This document shows, piece by piece, positions 38,122 to 50,558 of a stretch of 64,000 bases of DNA (positions are counted from its first letter, which is position 1; each line of letters starts with the position of its first letter). Under the pieces are notes generated by a model. The model saw only the letters and a program-made list of their open reading frames with translations. It was not told the DNA's origin and searched no databases. Origin of the DNA: Gordonia amarae NBRC 15530 (lineage in GTDB: Bacteria; Actinomycetota; Actinomycetes; Mycobacteriales; Mycobacteriaceae); NCBI RefSeq assembly GCF_000241345.1, contig NZ_BAED01000048.1, forward strand, positions 94,268 through 158,267. Reading direction: 5' to 3'. Both the position numbers and the translations under genes were made by a program.

Positions 38122-39029
38122 CGGCTTTTCGCGTCACCGACGAGATCGCAGGCGCGACAAGGCGACTCGCCGATGCCGGAATCGAGGCGCCGCGGGCCGA
38201 CGCGGAATGGCTGCTGTGCCACGTGCTCGGCATCGACCGCGGCAGACTCCTCGTCGCCGACGACCTGACCGTCGACGCCGCGGCCCGGTACCGGGACCTG
38301 GTGGACCGGCGCGCACAGCGGATCCCGCTGCAACATCTGACCGGTTCGGCGGCGTTCGGCCCGCTGGAGTTGTCCGTCGGCCCGGGCGTCTTCGTGCCCC
38401 GGCCGGAGACCGAATGGCTGCTCGAATGGGCGGTGTCCGAACTGCCGGGGGTGTGCGCGCCCGTCGTCGTCGATCTGTGCAGCGGCAGCGGCGCGCTCGC
38501 CATCGGCATCGCCGCACTTGTGCCGACGGCCCGTGTCTTCGCTGTCGAGAAGTCGCCTGAGGCGGGGGAGTGGTTGCGCCGCAATATCATCCACTGCGCG
38601 GTCGCCGACCGCTGTGTGGCCGTGCGCGCCGACGTGACCGATCGTCATGGCGCTCTCGACGCGCTGACGGAGGCGGGGTGGGAGGGTCCGGCGGATCTGG
38701 TCGTGAGTAACCCGCCGTACGTCCCCGAAGGTACCGACACGTCCGTGGAGGTCGGGTGGGATCCGCACGCGGCGGTGTTCGGCGGCGACGACGGTATGTC
38801 GGTGATCACACCGATGCTTCCCCTGATCGGGGCGCTGCTCCGGCCCGGGGGCGTGGCCGGGATCGAACACGACGAGACCACGGCGCCGGCGGTGCTCGCC
38901 GCAGCCCAGATGTCAGGTCTGTTCACCGAGGTCACCGGGCACGACGACCTGACCGGCAGGCCGCGCTTCGTGACGATGCGCCGCGCCGACGCGGGAGCGG
39001 GCGAACCTCGTGCAAGGATGGCAGAGTGA
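38118..39029 (+). CDS. prmC: release-factor glutamine N5-methyltransferase
   Basis: 303 residues; ATG overlaps the prfA stop (ATGA). SAM-binding motif I is [16 protein letters not shown], and the substrate-Gln motif is N198-P-P-Y ([11 protein letters not shown]). N-terminal helical domain about 1-80 docks the release factor. Transfers a methyl group to the GGQ glutamine of RF1/RF2. The last residues ([15 protein letters not shown]) are an unconserved tail. Confidence 0.95.
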   Translation: MTAFRVTDEIAGATRRLADAGIEAPRADAEWLLCHVLGIDRGRLLVADDLTVDAAARYRDLVDRRAQRIPLQHLTGSAAFGPLELSVGPGVFVPRPETEWLLEWAVSELPGVCAPVVVDLCSGSGALAIGIAALVPTARVFAVEKSPEAGEWLRRNIIHCAVADRCVAVRADVTDRHGALDALTEAGWEGPADLVVSNPPYVPEGTDTSVEVGWDPHAAVFGGDDGMSVITPMLPLIGALLRPGGVAGIEHDETTAPAVLAAAQMSGLFTEVTGHDDLTGRPRFVTMRRADAGAGEPRARMAE

Positions 39030-39087
39030 GTTTTTCGGCGCCCACCTCCGGCGGTGGGCCACACCCGGAAGTGAGTGAGGATCGTCA

Positions 39088-39747
39088 GTGAGCACCGTGT
39101 ATGACTGCAACGAAGCCGACTCCCGGGGAGCCGGTATCCGTGCGGCGGTCGGTGCCGCGAAGGCGGGGCGGCTCGTGGTGCTGCCCACCGACACGCTCTA
39201 CGGGATCGGCTGCGACGCATTCGACTCCGAGGCAGTGGCGTCTCTGCTGGCCGCAAAGGGACGTGGCCGCGATATGCCGGTGCCGGTGCTCGTCGGCTCC
39301 TGGCACACCATCGACGGGCTCGTCCTGTCGGTGTCGGCCGACATGCGGGCTCTCGTCGAGTCGTTCTGGCCTGGCGGCCTGAGCATCGTCGTCGAGCAGG
39401 CGCCGTCGTTGTCGTGGGATCTCGGCGACGCCGACGGCACCGTGATGGTGCGAATGCCCCTGCATCCGGTGGCGATCGAGTTGCTGCGCGAGGTGGGTCC
39501 GATGGCGGTCTCGAGCGCCAACGCGTCGGGACAGCCGCCGGCGACCACCGTCGCGGAGGCGCGCGCGCAACTCGGCGACGAGGTGTCGGTCTATCTCGAC
39601 GGGGGCCCGGCGGCGCTGGCGCAGCCGTCGACCATCATCGACCTGACCGGTATGACGCCCCGGATCCTGCGCGAGGGCGCGGTGTCCACCGCCGACATCG
39701 CCGCGGTGCTCGACATCGATCCGGCAGTGCTGACCGGAGAGCGGTGA
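39088..39747 (+). CDS. L-threonylcarbamoyladenylate synthase (Sua5/YrdC/TsaC)
   Basis: 219 residues from GTG at 39088. Makes threonylcarbamoyl-AMP, the precursor for t6A37 in ANN-decoding tRNAs. YrdC signature RLVVLPTDTLYGIGCDAF, then KGRGRDMPVPVLVGS, SFWPGGLSIVV and the C-terminal SSANASGQPPATT, STIIDLTGMTPRILREG. The separate Sua5 C-terminal domain is absent, so this is the short TsaC-like form. Sits between prmC and wecA as in M. tuberculosis Rv1301. Confidence 0.95.
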   Translation: MSTVYDCNEADSRGAGIRAAVGAAKAGRLVVLPTDTLYGIGCDAFDSEAVASLLAAKGRGRDMPVPVLVGSWHTIDGLVLSVSADMRALVESFWPGGLSIVVEQAPSLSWDLGDADGTVMVRMPLHPVAIELLREVGPMAVSSANASGQPPATTVAEARAQLGDEVSVYLDGGPAALAQPSTIIDLTGMTPRILREGAVSTADIAAVLDIDPAVLTGER

Positions 39748-39774
39748 GCGGCCGGCGCCGCACGAGTTGTCGCG

Positions 39775-40980
39775 ATGCACCCTGACCTGATGCAGCCGGA
39801 TCTCCTGCTCGCCGCCGACTCGGGCGGGGGAGCGGGCGTCCCGTTCAGGGAGCTGCTGCTGATCGGTCTGACCGCGGCCGCCGTCACCTATCTTGTCACC
39901 TCGCTGGTCCGAACCGGGGCGATCAGGGCCGGCGCCGTCGCGGTGCCCCGGACCCGTGACGTCCACGTCATCCCGACGCCCCGGCTCGGCGGTGTCGGGA
40001 TGTTCGCCGGTGTCCTGGCCGCCATCATGCTGGCCGCCAATCTGCCCGCCCTGACCCGCGGTTTCGCCTACACCAACGACATGAGCGCGGTGCTGGCCGC
40101 CGGCACGGTCATCGTCCTGGTCGGGGTCATCGACGACCGGTGGGGCCTGGACGCTCTCACCAAGTTCCTCGGCCAGGTCACCGCGGCGGGGGTGCTGGTG
40201 GTGATGGGGGTGAGCTGGTACCTGGTGCCGGTGCCGTTCGGCGATATCGACACCATCGTCCTCGATCCGTTCCAGGCCGGGCTGCTGACCGTGTTCATCA
40301 CGGTCGCCACGATCAACGCGGTCAACTTCGTCGACGGCCTCGACGGCCTGGCCGCGGGTCTGGGGGCGATCTCGGCGCTGGCGATCTGCCTGTTCTCCCT
40401 GGGCCTGCTCCGCGACCAGGGCGGCGACGTCAGCTACTACCCGCCGGCCCTGATCGCGGCGGCGCTGGCCGGCGCGTGTCTGGGTTTCCTGCCGCACAAC
40501 TTCTCACCCGCGCGGATCTTCATGGGTGACTCGGGCGCGATGCTCATCGGGCTGCTGCTGGCAGCCGCCGCGACCAGCGCGTCGGGGCGCATCGCGATCT
40601 ACTCCTACGGCCCGGCCGACGTGTTCACCCTGCTCAGCCCGTTGATCCTGGTGGCGGCGGTGGTGTTCATCCCGATGCTGGACATGCTGATGGCGGTCGT
40701 CCGCCGTACCCGCGCGGGCGTCGGCTTTTACACGCCCGACAAGATGCACCTGCACCACCGGCTGCTCGAACTCGGGCACTCGCAGCGCAGGGTCGCCCTG
40801 ATCATCTACCTCTGGGTGGGTGTGCTGGCATTTTCGGTCGCCGCCAGCACCATCTTCCCGGTCAGATATGTCGCCCCGGGGTTCGCGGCGGGGCTCATCC
40901 TGGCCGTCACTGCGACGATGGCGCCCGGACTGCAGCGCCGCTACGCGGAATGGCGTACGGGCGCCCGACACCGGGTGTGA
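39775..40980 (+). CDS. wecA: decaprenyl-phosphate GlcNAc-1-phosphate transferase
   Basis: 401 residues with about 11 membrane helices. Starts the lipid-linked linker unit joining arabinogalactan to peptidoglycan by moving GlcNAc-1-phosphate from UDP-GlcNAc to decaprenyl phosphate. Family motifs: RDVHVIPTPRLGGVGMF, IDDRWGLDALTKF (Asp-Asp), INAVNFVDGLDGLAAGL, RIFMGDSGAMLIG and the cytoplasmic HLHHRLLELGHSQRR. ATG 27 bases after the sua5-like stop. Confidence 0.95.
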   Translation: MHPDLMQPDLLLAADSGGGAGVPFRELLLIGLTAAAVTYLVTSLVRTGAIRAGAVAVPRTRDVHVIPTPRLGGVGMFAGVLAAIMLAANLPALTRGFAYTNDMSAVLAAGTVIVLVGVIDDRWGLDALTKFLGQVTAAGVLVVMGVSWYLVPVPFGDIDTIVLDPFQAGLLTVFITVATINAVNFVDGLDGLAAGLGAISALAICLFSLGLLRDQGGDVSYYPPALIAAALAGACLGFLPHNFSPARIFMGDSGAMLIGLLLAAAATSASGRIAIYSYGPADVFTLLSPLILVAAVVFIPMLDMLMAVVRRTRAGVGFYTPDKMHLHHRLLELGHSQRRVALIIYLWVGVLAFSVAASTIFPVRYVAPGFAAGLILAVTATMAPGLQRRYAEWRTGARHRV

Positions 40981-41282
40981 GGTCGCAGGTCTGAGGTCGC
41001 GCGTCTGACGTCATCGGGGCTCCCGCCGGGGGCCAGGGTAAGGTAAGAGTAAAGCAGCGTGTACTATCTACCGTAGTAGAGCAGTTCTGCTCACGACGAC
41101 TCGCCGGGAATCGGATACATACCCCCCGGTGACGTCGGTTTCCCTGTGTTGATAAGGTCACAGAGCACCCGCGGGTCACCCGGCTTCACACCGGCTGTCC
41201 GGAACCCCGCGCGGTACCCTGTGCCCGCTTTGGATGGGCTGAGTCCACCCGGAACGGGCTCAAAGGAGTTGAGGAGAGGCGC
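40981..41282 (+). promoter_or_regulatory. atp operon upstream region (302 bp)
   Basis: Contains near-duplicate words AGGTCGCAGGTCTG and AGGTCGCGCGTCTG (40980-41009), a perfect GAGCAG-TT-CTGCTC dyad (41079-41092), TACTAT in the dyad TACTA-7-TAGTA (41062-41078), and a candidate promoter TGACGT-17-TAAGGT (41130-41158). A GGAG-rich stretch (CAAAGGAGTTGAGGAGAGG) precedes the atpI start. No gene was found. Confidence 0.45.
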
Positions 41283-41696
41283 ATGACGACATCTGCACCC
41301 GAATCAGCCCCCGTCTATCCGCAGGCACCCACGGGCCTGCGCCGCCCGGGAATCATCGCGGTCGTCGTCACGGCGATCGTGATCGGCGTGACGATCTGGC
41401 TCGGACACCCCTTGGTCGGGGTGTTCTTTCTTGTGGGCGTGGTGGGCATCTTCATCAACGCGGTCGCCGTGCGCAACGTCGTCGGCGCGATCGCGGCAGA
41501 GGCCAACCCGCACAAGAAGTCTTTGGCCCTCAATTCCGCGGCCCGGCTCGGCGCCATCACGGTGCTGGCGCTGGCGGCGGCCTTCCTGGTCCGGCCCGAT
41601 GGGCTGGGCGTTATGTTCGGACTCGCGGTTGGACAGGTGATCCTGGTACTCAACTCGGTGATCCCGGTGATGAAAGGACTGCGTAAGCAGCTATGA
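41283..41696 (+). CDS. AtpI-like ATP synthase accessory membrane protein
   Basis: 137 residues with four hydrophobic segments ([70 protein letters not shown]). First gene of the ATP synthase operon, in the place of Rv1303; AtpI proteins help assemble the c-ring or balance Mg2+ in other bacteria. The stop overlaps the atpB start (ATGA). Confidence 0.85.
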   Translation: MTTSAPESAPVYPQAPTGLRRPGIIAVVVTAIVIGVTIWLGHPLVGVFFLVGVVGIFINAVAVRNVVGAIAAEANPHKKSLALNSAARLGAITVLALAAAFLVRPDGLGVMFGLAVGQVILVLNSVIPVMKGLRKQL

Positions 41697-42451
41697 GCGA
41701 AACCTCCACTTTGGCGGCTTCCATCGAAGTTGGTCACCACCGCGAGGCCGAGTGGCTCGGGATGACCTTCAACGTCGACACCATCATCGCCTCGGCGCTC
41801 GCCGCGGTGATCGTGATCGGCCTGGCCTTCTTCGTCAAGGCCAAGATGACCTCGGGCAAACCGAACACCGTGCAGATCTACTTCGAGACGATCACGGTGC
41901 AGATGCGTCAGCAGATCGAGCAGGGCATCGGCATGAAGATCGCCGGCTTCGTCCTGCCGCTGGCGGTCACGCTGTTCACCTACATCCTCATCGCCAACTG
42001 GATCGGCGTCATCCCGTGGCAGTACGGCGAGAAGGTCGACGGCGAGAACGTCGCCAAGGAAGTGCTGATGACGCCGTCCGGCGACGTCAACTTCGTCTAC
42101 GCGATGGCCCTGTTCGTGTTCGTCTGGTACCACGCCGCCGGTGTCAAGCGCCGCGGCATCATCGGCCACCCGGTGAAGCTGATCAAGGGACACGCGATCG
42201 GCCTGGCCCCGATCAACATCATCGAAGAGATCGCCAAGCCCGTCTCGCTCTCCCTCCGTCTTTTCGGCAACATGTTCGCCGGCGGCACGATGCTCGCGGT
42301 CATCGCCATGTTCCCCGCCTACATCCTGTGGGCCCCCAACGCGCTGTGGAAGTCGTTCGACCTCTTCGTCGGCCTCATCCAGGCGTTCATCTTCTCGCTG
42401 CTGACTGTTCTCTACTTCAGTCAGGCGATGGAGACCGAAGACCATCACTGA
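41693..42451 (+). CDS. atpB: ATP synthase Fo subunit a
   Basis: 252 residues, a membrane subunit forming the two proton half-channels next to the c-ring. The essential stator arginine lies in [14 protein letters not shown]; the last helices are [18 protein letters not shown] and [14 protein letters not shown]. The N-terminal [18 protein letters not shown] faces outside. ATG overlaps the atpI-like stop. Confidence 0.97.
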   Translation: MSETSTLAASIEVGHHREAEWLGMTFNVDTIIASALAAVIVIGLAFFVKAKMTSGKPNTVQIYFETITVQMRQQIEQGIGMKIAGFVLPLAVTLFTYILIANWIGVIPWQYGEKVDGENVAKEVLMTPSGDVNFVYAMALFVFVWYHAAGVKRRGIIGHPVKLIKGHAIGLAPINIIEEIAKPVSLSLRLFGNMFAGGTMLAVIAMFPAYILWAPNALWKSFDLFVGLIQAFIFSLLTVLYFSQAMETEDHH

Positions 42452-42463
42452 CGAAACCCCTGA

Positions 42464-42787
<324 letters not shown>

Positions 42788-42817
42788 CATCAGGTTCAAT
42801 AGAAAGAATCAATCACC

Positions 42818-43318
42818 ATGTATCTCGCCTCAGGATCCGAGGGTGAGGGAACCAGCAACTTCCTGATCCCCAACGGCACGTTTTTCGTGTGCCTGTTGAT
42901 CTTCGTAGTCGTGTTTCTGGTCATCAAGTTCTACGTGGTACCGCCGATCGTCCAGGTCCTCGACGAACGCGATGCCCGGGTTGCGAAGACTGCCGAGGAC
43001 AACAAGGCAGCTGCGGCGAGCTACGAGGCTGCCACCACCGAGTACGAGGCCGCGCTCAAAGACGCTCGTGGTGTGGCAACCGGTATCCGGGACGAGGCAC
43101 GGGCACAAGGTAACGACGAACTGGCAGAGGCGAAGCGGCGCGCGACCGAGAAGGCCGACGCCGCTCTCGCCAAAACCACGGCGTCTCTGCGCACCGAGGC
43201 CGACGCGGCCGCGGCCACCGCGCAGCAGGACGTCGAGCGTCTGTCCGAGACACTCGCCGGGCGCGTGCTCGGCGTCGACGTCCGGACTGGCAAGGCAATT
43301 CAGGAGACGGTGAGCTAA
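42818..43318 (+). CDS. atpF: ATP synthase Fo subunit b
   Basis: 166 residues. One membrane helix (FFVCLLIFVVVFLVIKFYV) then a long Ala/Glu-rich coiled coil forming the peripheral stalk. In mycolate actinomycetes the second stalk copy is supplied by the b-part of the fused b-delta protein encoded next; the two genes are two bases apart. Confidence 0.96.
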   Translation: MYLASGSEGEGTSNFLIPNGTFFVCLLIFVVVFLVIKFYVVPPIVQVLDERDARVAKTAEDNKAAAASYEAATTEYEAALKDARGVATGIRDEARAQGNDELAEAKRRATEKADAALAKTTASLRTEADAAAATAQQDVERLSETLAGRVLGVDVRTGKAIQETVS

Positions 43319-43320
43319 CA

Positions 43321-44664
43321 GTGGGAATCTTCATCGGACAGCTCGTCGGCTTCGCCGTCGTCGCTTTCCTTATCTGGAAGTTCGTCGTGCCGCTCCTCGG
43401 CAAGATGGTGAAGAACACGCAGGACACCATCGGCCAGCAGATCGTCGACAGCGAGGCGGCCGAGGCCAAGGCCAAGGAAGCGGCAATCGCCCACGACAAG
43501 GCGGTCGAGAACGCCAAGGTCGAGGGTGAGAAGCTGCGGAAGAACGCCGTCTCCGACGCCGAGGACATCGTCACCGACCTGCGGGGCCACGCCGACCGTG
43601 AGGTCCGCCGGATCTCGGAGGGCAGCGCCAACCAGGGCGAACTCGTCCGGTCCACCATGGTGCGCAAGCTGCGCACCGACCTTGGCCTGAGTGCTGTCGG
43701 CCAGGCGGGCGAACTGGTCCGCGGGCACCTCGCCGACCCGGCCGCCAAGGAGCAGAGCGTCGATCGCGTCATCAGTGAGCTCGAGGCGATGTCTGCGGCC
43801 ACGCCGGCCTCGCACACGCGTGCCGAGCTGATCGGTCTGCACTCGCTGCGGGCCACCAGCCGCGACGGCGCACAGGCCGTGGCCGAGACCTTCGAGGCCG
43901 ACGCCGCGGGCAAGGACTCCGCAGATCTCATCGCGGCCTCCGAGGATCTCACCCAGATCATCGCGCTTCTCGACAAGAACCCGGTTCTGCGCAAGAAGCT
44001 CACCGAGGATGACGAGTTCCCGCAGGGCAAGACCGCCCTGGTCAACTCGCTGTTCGCGGGCAAGGCATCGCCGGTGGCAGTCGACATCGTCGCCGCCGCC
44101 GCCCGGCAGCGCTGGTCGACCACCGCCGACTTCGGCACCGCGCTGCGGCGCCAGAACTCGCTCGTCGTGCTCGCCGCGGCCGAGCGCGACGGCTCCATCG
44201 AAAGCGTCGAGGACGAACTCTTCCGGGTCTCGCGACTCCTCGACGGCAATCCGCAGCTCGCTTCGCTGCTGTCGGATCACACCCACGGCGCCGATAACCG
44301 GATCGGGCTGCTGGACAAGCTGATCGGTGGCAAGGTCGGCGCACATACGCAGACCCTGCTCTCCCACACGGTGCGGTTGCTGCACGGTCAGCCCGTGGAG
44401 CTGGCCGTCGGACATCTCGCCGAACTGGCCGCCGCGCGTCGCGGTGAGTCGGTCGCCCACGTCGTGTCGGCAGCGCCGCTGACCGACGCGCAGATTCAGC
44501 GCCTCGCCGGCGTTCTGGGCAACATCTACGGCCGCTCCATCTCGGTGCAGACGGAGGTCGACCCGGAGATCCTCGGCGGCCTGCGTATCGCCGTCGGCGA
44601 CGAGGTCATCGAGGCCGACATCGCCACACGGCTGGCCAAAGCGGCCCAGACCCTGCCGCGCTGA
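43321..44664 (+). CDS. atpH: ATP synthase fused b'-delta subunit
   Basis: 447 residues, the mycobacterial-type fusion. N-terminal membrane helix FIGQLVGFAVVAFLIWKFVV and b-like coiled coil (about 1-110), an intermediate helical region with long linker (about 110-265), and the C-terminal delta domain (about 270-447, VLRKKLTEDDEFPQGKTALV through VDPEILGGLRIAVGDEVIEADIATRL). Joins F1 crown to the stator. GTG start, two bases behind atpF. Confidence 0.97.
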   Translation: MGIFIGQLVGFAVVAFLIWKFVVPLLGKMVKNTQDTIGQQIVDSEAAEAKAKEAAIAHDKAVENAKVEGEKLRKNAVSDAEDIVTDLRGHADREVRRISEGSANQGELVRSTMVRKLRTDLGLSAVGQAGELVRGHLADPAAKEQSVDRVISELEAMSAATPASHTRAELIGLHSLRATSRDGAQAVAETFEADAAGKDSADLIAASEDLTQIIALLDKNPVLRKKLTEDDEFPQGKTALVNSLFAGKASPVAVDIVAAAARQRWSTTADFGTALRRQNSLVVLAAAERDGSIESVEDELFRVSRLLDGNPQLASLLSDHTHGADNRIGLLDKLIGGKVGAHTQTLLSHTVRLLHGQPVELAVGHLAELAAARRGESVAHVVSAAPLTDAQIQRLAGVLGNIYGRSISVQTEVDPEILGGLRIAVGDEVIEADIATRLAKAAQTLPR

Positions 44665-44727
44665 CGCGCGAGCTCACCACATCACCAGCACAGACCTGAA
44701 CCGATTCAAGGAAAGACGAGAACACCC

Positions 44728-46356
44728 ATGGCGGAGTTGACGATCTCACCAGAGGAGATCAAGGGAGCGATCGAGCAGTACGTCTCGTCGTTCGAGGCAG
44801 AGGCGTCCCGCGACGAAGTGGGCATCATCACCCACACCGCTGACGGTATCGCCCAGGTCAGTGGCCTGCCCGGTGCGATGGCCAACGAACTGCTCAAGTT
44901 CGAGGGCGGCATCCTCGGCGTCGCCCTCAACCTCGACGAGGACGAGATCGGCGCCGTCATCCTCGGTGACTTCCAGTCGCTCGAAGAGGGCCAGCAGGTC
45001 AGCCGCACCGGTGAGGTTCTGTCGGTTCCGGTCGGTGACAAGTTCCTCGGCCGCGTCATCGACCCGCTCGGCGCCCCGATCGACGGCCTCGGCGACATCG
45101 AGTCCGAGGGCGAGCGCGTCCTCGAACTCCAGGCCGCCACCGTGCTGCAGCGCCAGCCCGTCGAGGAGTCGCTGGCCACCGGCATCAAGGCCATCGACGC
45201 CATGACCGCCATCGGACGGGGCCAGCGTCAGCTGGTCATCGGCGACCGCAAGACCGGCAAGACCGCGGTCTGCATCGACGCGATCCTCAACCAGAAGGCG
45301 AACTGGGACAGCGGCGACCCGAACAAGCAGGTCCGCTGCATCTACGTCGCGATCGGCCAGAAGGGTTCGACCATCGCCGGCGTCAAGACCGCCCTCGAAG
45401 AGGCCGGCGCGATGGAGTACACCACCATCGTCGCCGCTCCCGCCTCCGACTCGGCCGGCTTCAAGTGGCTCGCACCGTACACCGGTTCTGCCATCGGCCA
45501 GCACTGGATGTACGAGGGCAAGCACGTCCTGATCGTGTTCGACGACCTCACCAAGCAGGCCGAGGCCTACCGCGCGATCTCGCTGCTGCTGCGCCGCCCG
45601 CCGGGCCGCGAGGCATACCCCGGTGACGTCTTCTACCTGCACTCGCGTCTGCTGGAACGTGCCGCCAAGCTGTCCGACGACATGGGCGGCGGCTCGATGA
45701 CCGCTCTGCCGATCATCGAGACCAAGGCCAACGACGTGTCGGCGTTCATCCCGACCAACGTCATCTCGATCACCGACGGTCAGGTCTTCCTCGAATCGGA
45801 CCTGTTCAACAAGGGCGTCCGCCCCGCCATCAACGTCGGTACCTCGGTGTCGCGCGTCGGTGGTGCCGCTCAGACCAAGGGCCTGAAGAAGGTCTCCGGT
45901 TCGCTGCGTCTGGAACTGGCCCAGTTCCGTGAGCTCGAGGCGTTCTCCGCCTTCGCCTCCGACCTCGACGACGCCTCCAAGGCTCAGCTCGAGCGCGGTG
46001 CCCGCTGGGTCGAGATGCTCAAGCAGGACCAGTACAGCCCGTTCTCGGTGGAGGACCAGATCGTGTCGATCTACCTCTGCGGTGAGGGCCACTACGACTC
46101 GGTGCCGGTCAACGACGTGCGCAACTTCGAGTCGCAGCTGCTCTCGCACCTGCACCACAACGCCAAGGGCGTCTACGCCTCCATCGAGGGTGGCCAGGTG
46201 CTCAGCGCCGATCAGGCCGAGGCCCTCGTCTCCGAGGTCGACGCGTTCAAGAAGGGCTACCTGACCCACGACGGCAAGCGTGTTGTCAACGACACCGCCG
46301 TCGGTGCGATGGACGCCGAGGACGTGGAGCGCGAAGCCATCAAGGTGAAGAAGTAG
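44728..46356 (+). CDS. atpA: ATP synthase F1 subunit alpha
   Basis: 542 residues. Non-catalytic nucleotide subunit with P-loop [15 protein letters not shown] and the segment [20 protein letters not shown] near the catalytic interface. The C-terminal extra tail ([29 protein letters not shown]) matches the mycobacterial extension reported to suppress ATP hydrolysis. Shine-Dalgarno AAGGAAAG upstream. Confidence 0.98.
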   Translation: MAELTISPEEIKGAIEQYVSSFEAEASRDEVGIITHTADGIAQVSGLPGAMANELLKFEGGILGVALNLDEDEIGAVILGDFQSLEEGQQVSRTGEVLSVPVGDKFLGRVIDPLGAPIDGLGDIESEGERVLELQAATVLQRQPVEESLATGIKAIDAMTAIGRGQRQLVIGDRKTGKTAVCIDAILNQKANWDSGDPNKQVRCIYVAIGQKGSTIAGVKTALEEAGAMEYTTIVAAPASDSAGFKWLAPYTGSAIGQHWMYEGKHVLIVFDDLTKQAEAYRAISLLLRRPPGREAYPGDVFYLHSRLLERAAKLSDDMGGGSMTALPIIETKANDVSAFIPTNVISITDGQVFLESDLFNKGVRPAINVGTSVSRVGGAAQTKGLKKVSGSLRLELAQFRELEAFSAFASDLDDASKAQLERGARWVEMLKQDQYSPFSVEDQIVSIYLCGEGHYDSVPVNDVRNFESQLLSHLHHNAKGVYASIEGGQVLSADQAEALVSEVDAFKKGYLTHDGKRVVNDTAVGAMDAEDVEREAIKVKK

Positions 46357-46399
46357 TCCGTGGACAACCGATTCTTTCGTCAGAAAGGGGTGAGGGTTC

Positions 46400-48827
<2,428 letters not shown>

Positions 48828-48836
48828 CACATCACC

Positions 48837-49217
48837 ATGGCAGACAAGTCCTTCCACGTGGAGGTCGTCTCCCCGGACCAGGAGCTGTACTCGGGTCAGG
48901 CGACCTTCGTGATCGCCCAGACCACGGTGGGTGAGCTCGGTGTCCTGGCGGGACACGAGCCTCTTCTCGGTGAGCTTGTGCCTGGCGGTTTCGTCGTCAT
49001 CGTCGAGGAGAACGGCGACCGCAAGGCCGCTGCCGTCGAGGGTGGGTTCCTCTCGGTGACCGGTGAGCGGGTGACCATTCTCGCCGATACCGCGGAGTGG
49101 GCCGACGACGTCGACGTGGCCGCTCAGCGGTCGGCGCTCGAGTCGGCGGAGCCGGGCAGCGCGGAGTTCAACCACGCGCACGCCCTGCTGACGGCCGCGG
49201 AGAGCCTGCACAAGTAG
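48837..49217 (+). CDS. atpC: ATP synthase F1 subunit epsilon
   Basis: 126 residues: N-terminal beta sandwich (FHVEVVSPDQELYSGQATFV, LGVLAGHEPLLGEL) and a short C-terminal helical part (DVAAQRSALESAEPGSAEFN). The C-terminal hairpin is shorter than in E. coli, as in mycobacteria. Last gene of the operon, followed by a strong terminator. Confidence 0.96.
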   Translation: MADKSFHVEVVSPDQELYSGQATFVIAQTTVGELGVLAGHEPLLGELVPGGFVVIVEENGDRKAAAVEGGFLSVTGERVTILADTAEWADDVDVAAQRSALESAEPGSAEFNHAHALLTAAESLHK

Positions 49218-49237
49218 ACACGGCAGTAACGAAGCGA

Positions 49238-49279
49238 TCGGCCATCCGAGATATCCCTCTCGGGTGGCCGATTTCTTAT
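49238..49279 (+). terminator. intrinsic terminator of the atp operon
   Basis: ATCGGCCA-t-CCGAG (49238-49251) pairs with CTCGG-g-TGGCCGAT (49260-49273) around an 8-nt loop, followed directly by TTCTTATTT. It begins 20 bases after the atpC stop. Confidence 0.9.
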
Positions 49280-49438
49280 TTCCGGTGACGTGATCCGCCG
49301 GGACCGGGAAAGCACGCCCCTCGTTTTGTCACACCAGGTCCGGGGTGGCATTCTGTACAGCAAGCAAGGCCGGTCAGCGCCGATGACAGCCCATCATCGG
49401 TACCCGATCCCGGCCGCACACCTGGAGGTGCCGTCCCG

Positions 49439-49879
49439 GTGGATTTCGCCATCGTCGTGCTGATCGTGATGCTGCTCCTCGCAGCCGGAATGGCGATGGT
49501 CCTTGCGTACCGGATCACCAAACTGCGCAGCGTCGGAACCCCGTGCCTGCTACGCCCGATTCCGGCGGCCGCCGACGAGGGCTGGCGCCACGGAGTGCTG
49601 CAGTACAACGAGAACAGTGTCTCGTTCTATCGTTTGAGCACCCTGCGCCTGGGCGCCACTTTGACGCTGCTGCGGCAGACCACCGAGATCTGTGGCCGCA
49701 GGCGCCCGATCGGCACGGAGGCCGACATCCTCGAAGGGCTTGTCGTGCTCGAACTCGAACCCGGCGCCGACGGCCACGGGGGCGCCTTCGAACTGGCCAT
49801 GAGTCAGGGGGCGGTCACCGCGTTCCAGTCGTGGATCGAAGCGAGGCAATCGGCTCGTTCGGAGCGCCGGCGCGCCTGA
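49439..49879 (+). CDS. DUF2550 membrane-anchored protein
   Basis: 146 residues from GTG at 49439. One N-terminal membrane helix (FAIVVLIVMLLLAAGMAMVL) then a soluble domain with RSVGTPCLLRPIP, GVLQYNENSVSFYRLSTL and ILEGLVVLELEP. Corresponds to Rv1312 after atpC in M. tuberculosis. Function unknown; the conserved neighbour position suggests a cell-envelope role but this is inference. Confidence 0.88.
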   Translation: MDFAIVVLIVMLLLAAGMAMVLAYRITKLRSVGTPCLLRPIPAAADEGWRHGVLQYNENSVSFYRLSTLRLGATLTLLRQTTEICGRRRPIGTEADILEGLVVLELEPGADGHGGAFELAMSQGAVTAFQSWIEARQSARSERRRA

Positions 49880-49891
49880 GTCGCGGCCGCA

Positions 49892-50500
49892 TTACGCGCC
49901 CGGCCGGGGCCGTTCCCTGTCACCACCGGGAACCCATTTCACATCACCGTTGCCGTGTGGGGGAACAGCCGCCACGCGGGCGAGGATGAACAGCAGATCC
50001 GAGAGCCGGTTGAGGTACTTGGCCGGCAGCACACTGGTGGCCTCGGGGTCCGCGTCGACGGCCGCCCACGCGGAGCGTTCGGCCCTGCGCACGACTGTCC
50101 TGGCCTGATGCAGCAGCGCCGCCAGCGGTGAGCCGCCCGGCAGGATGAACGAATCCAGGTTGGGCAGGGGTTCGCCATAGGAATCGCACCACTGTTCCAG
50201 GGCGTCGATGTAGGACTGTTCGATGCGCAGCGGCGGGTACTCGGGGGCTTCGACCACCGGGGTGGCCAGGTCGGCGCCGGCGTCGAAGAGGTCGTTCTGG
50301 ACGGTCCGCAGCACGGTGACGATGTCGGCGGGGATGTCGCCGGCCAGAGCGAGCGCCACGCCGAGCGTCGCGTTGGCCTCGTCGCAGTCCGCGTAGGCCA
50401 CCACCCGGGGATCGGTCTTGGCGACCCGCGAGAAGTCGCTGAGACCGGTGGTCCCGTCGTCGCCGGTGCGGGTGTAGATGCGGGTCAGATGTACGGCCAT
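49892..50500 (-). CDS. PduO-type cob(I)alamin adenosyltransferase
   Basis: 202 residues from ATG at 50500. Makes adenosylcobalamin from cob(I)alamin and ATP. ATP-binding N-terminal motif TRTGDDGTTGLSDFSRVAK, then VVAYADCDEANATLGVA, FILPGGSPLAALLHQARTV, CRR-like VVRRAERSAW and LNRLSDLLFILAR. Convergent with the DUF2550 gene (12-bp gap) and divergent from murA, as Rv1314c. The cobalt importer two genes away would supply the metal for the same vitamin. Confidence 0.95.
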   Translation of the reverse strand: MAVHLTRIYTRTGDDGTTGLSDFSRVAKTDPRVVAYADCDEANATLGVALALAGDIPADIVTVLRTVQNDLFDAGADLATPVVEAPEYPPLRIEQSYIDALEQWCDSYGEPLPNLDSFILPGGSPLAALLHQARTVVRRAERSAWAAVDADPEATSVLPAKYLNRLSDLLFILARVAAVPPHGNGDVKWVPGGDRERPRPGA

Positions 50501-50558
50501 GACTGCCAATCTATCCTGGCGTTCGGTCCGGTCCGGTGCTGACGGTTAAGGTGTGAGC

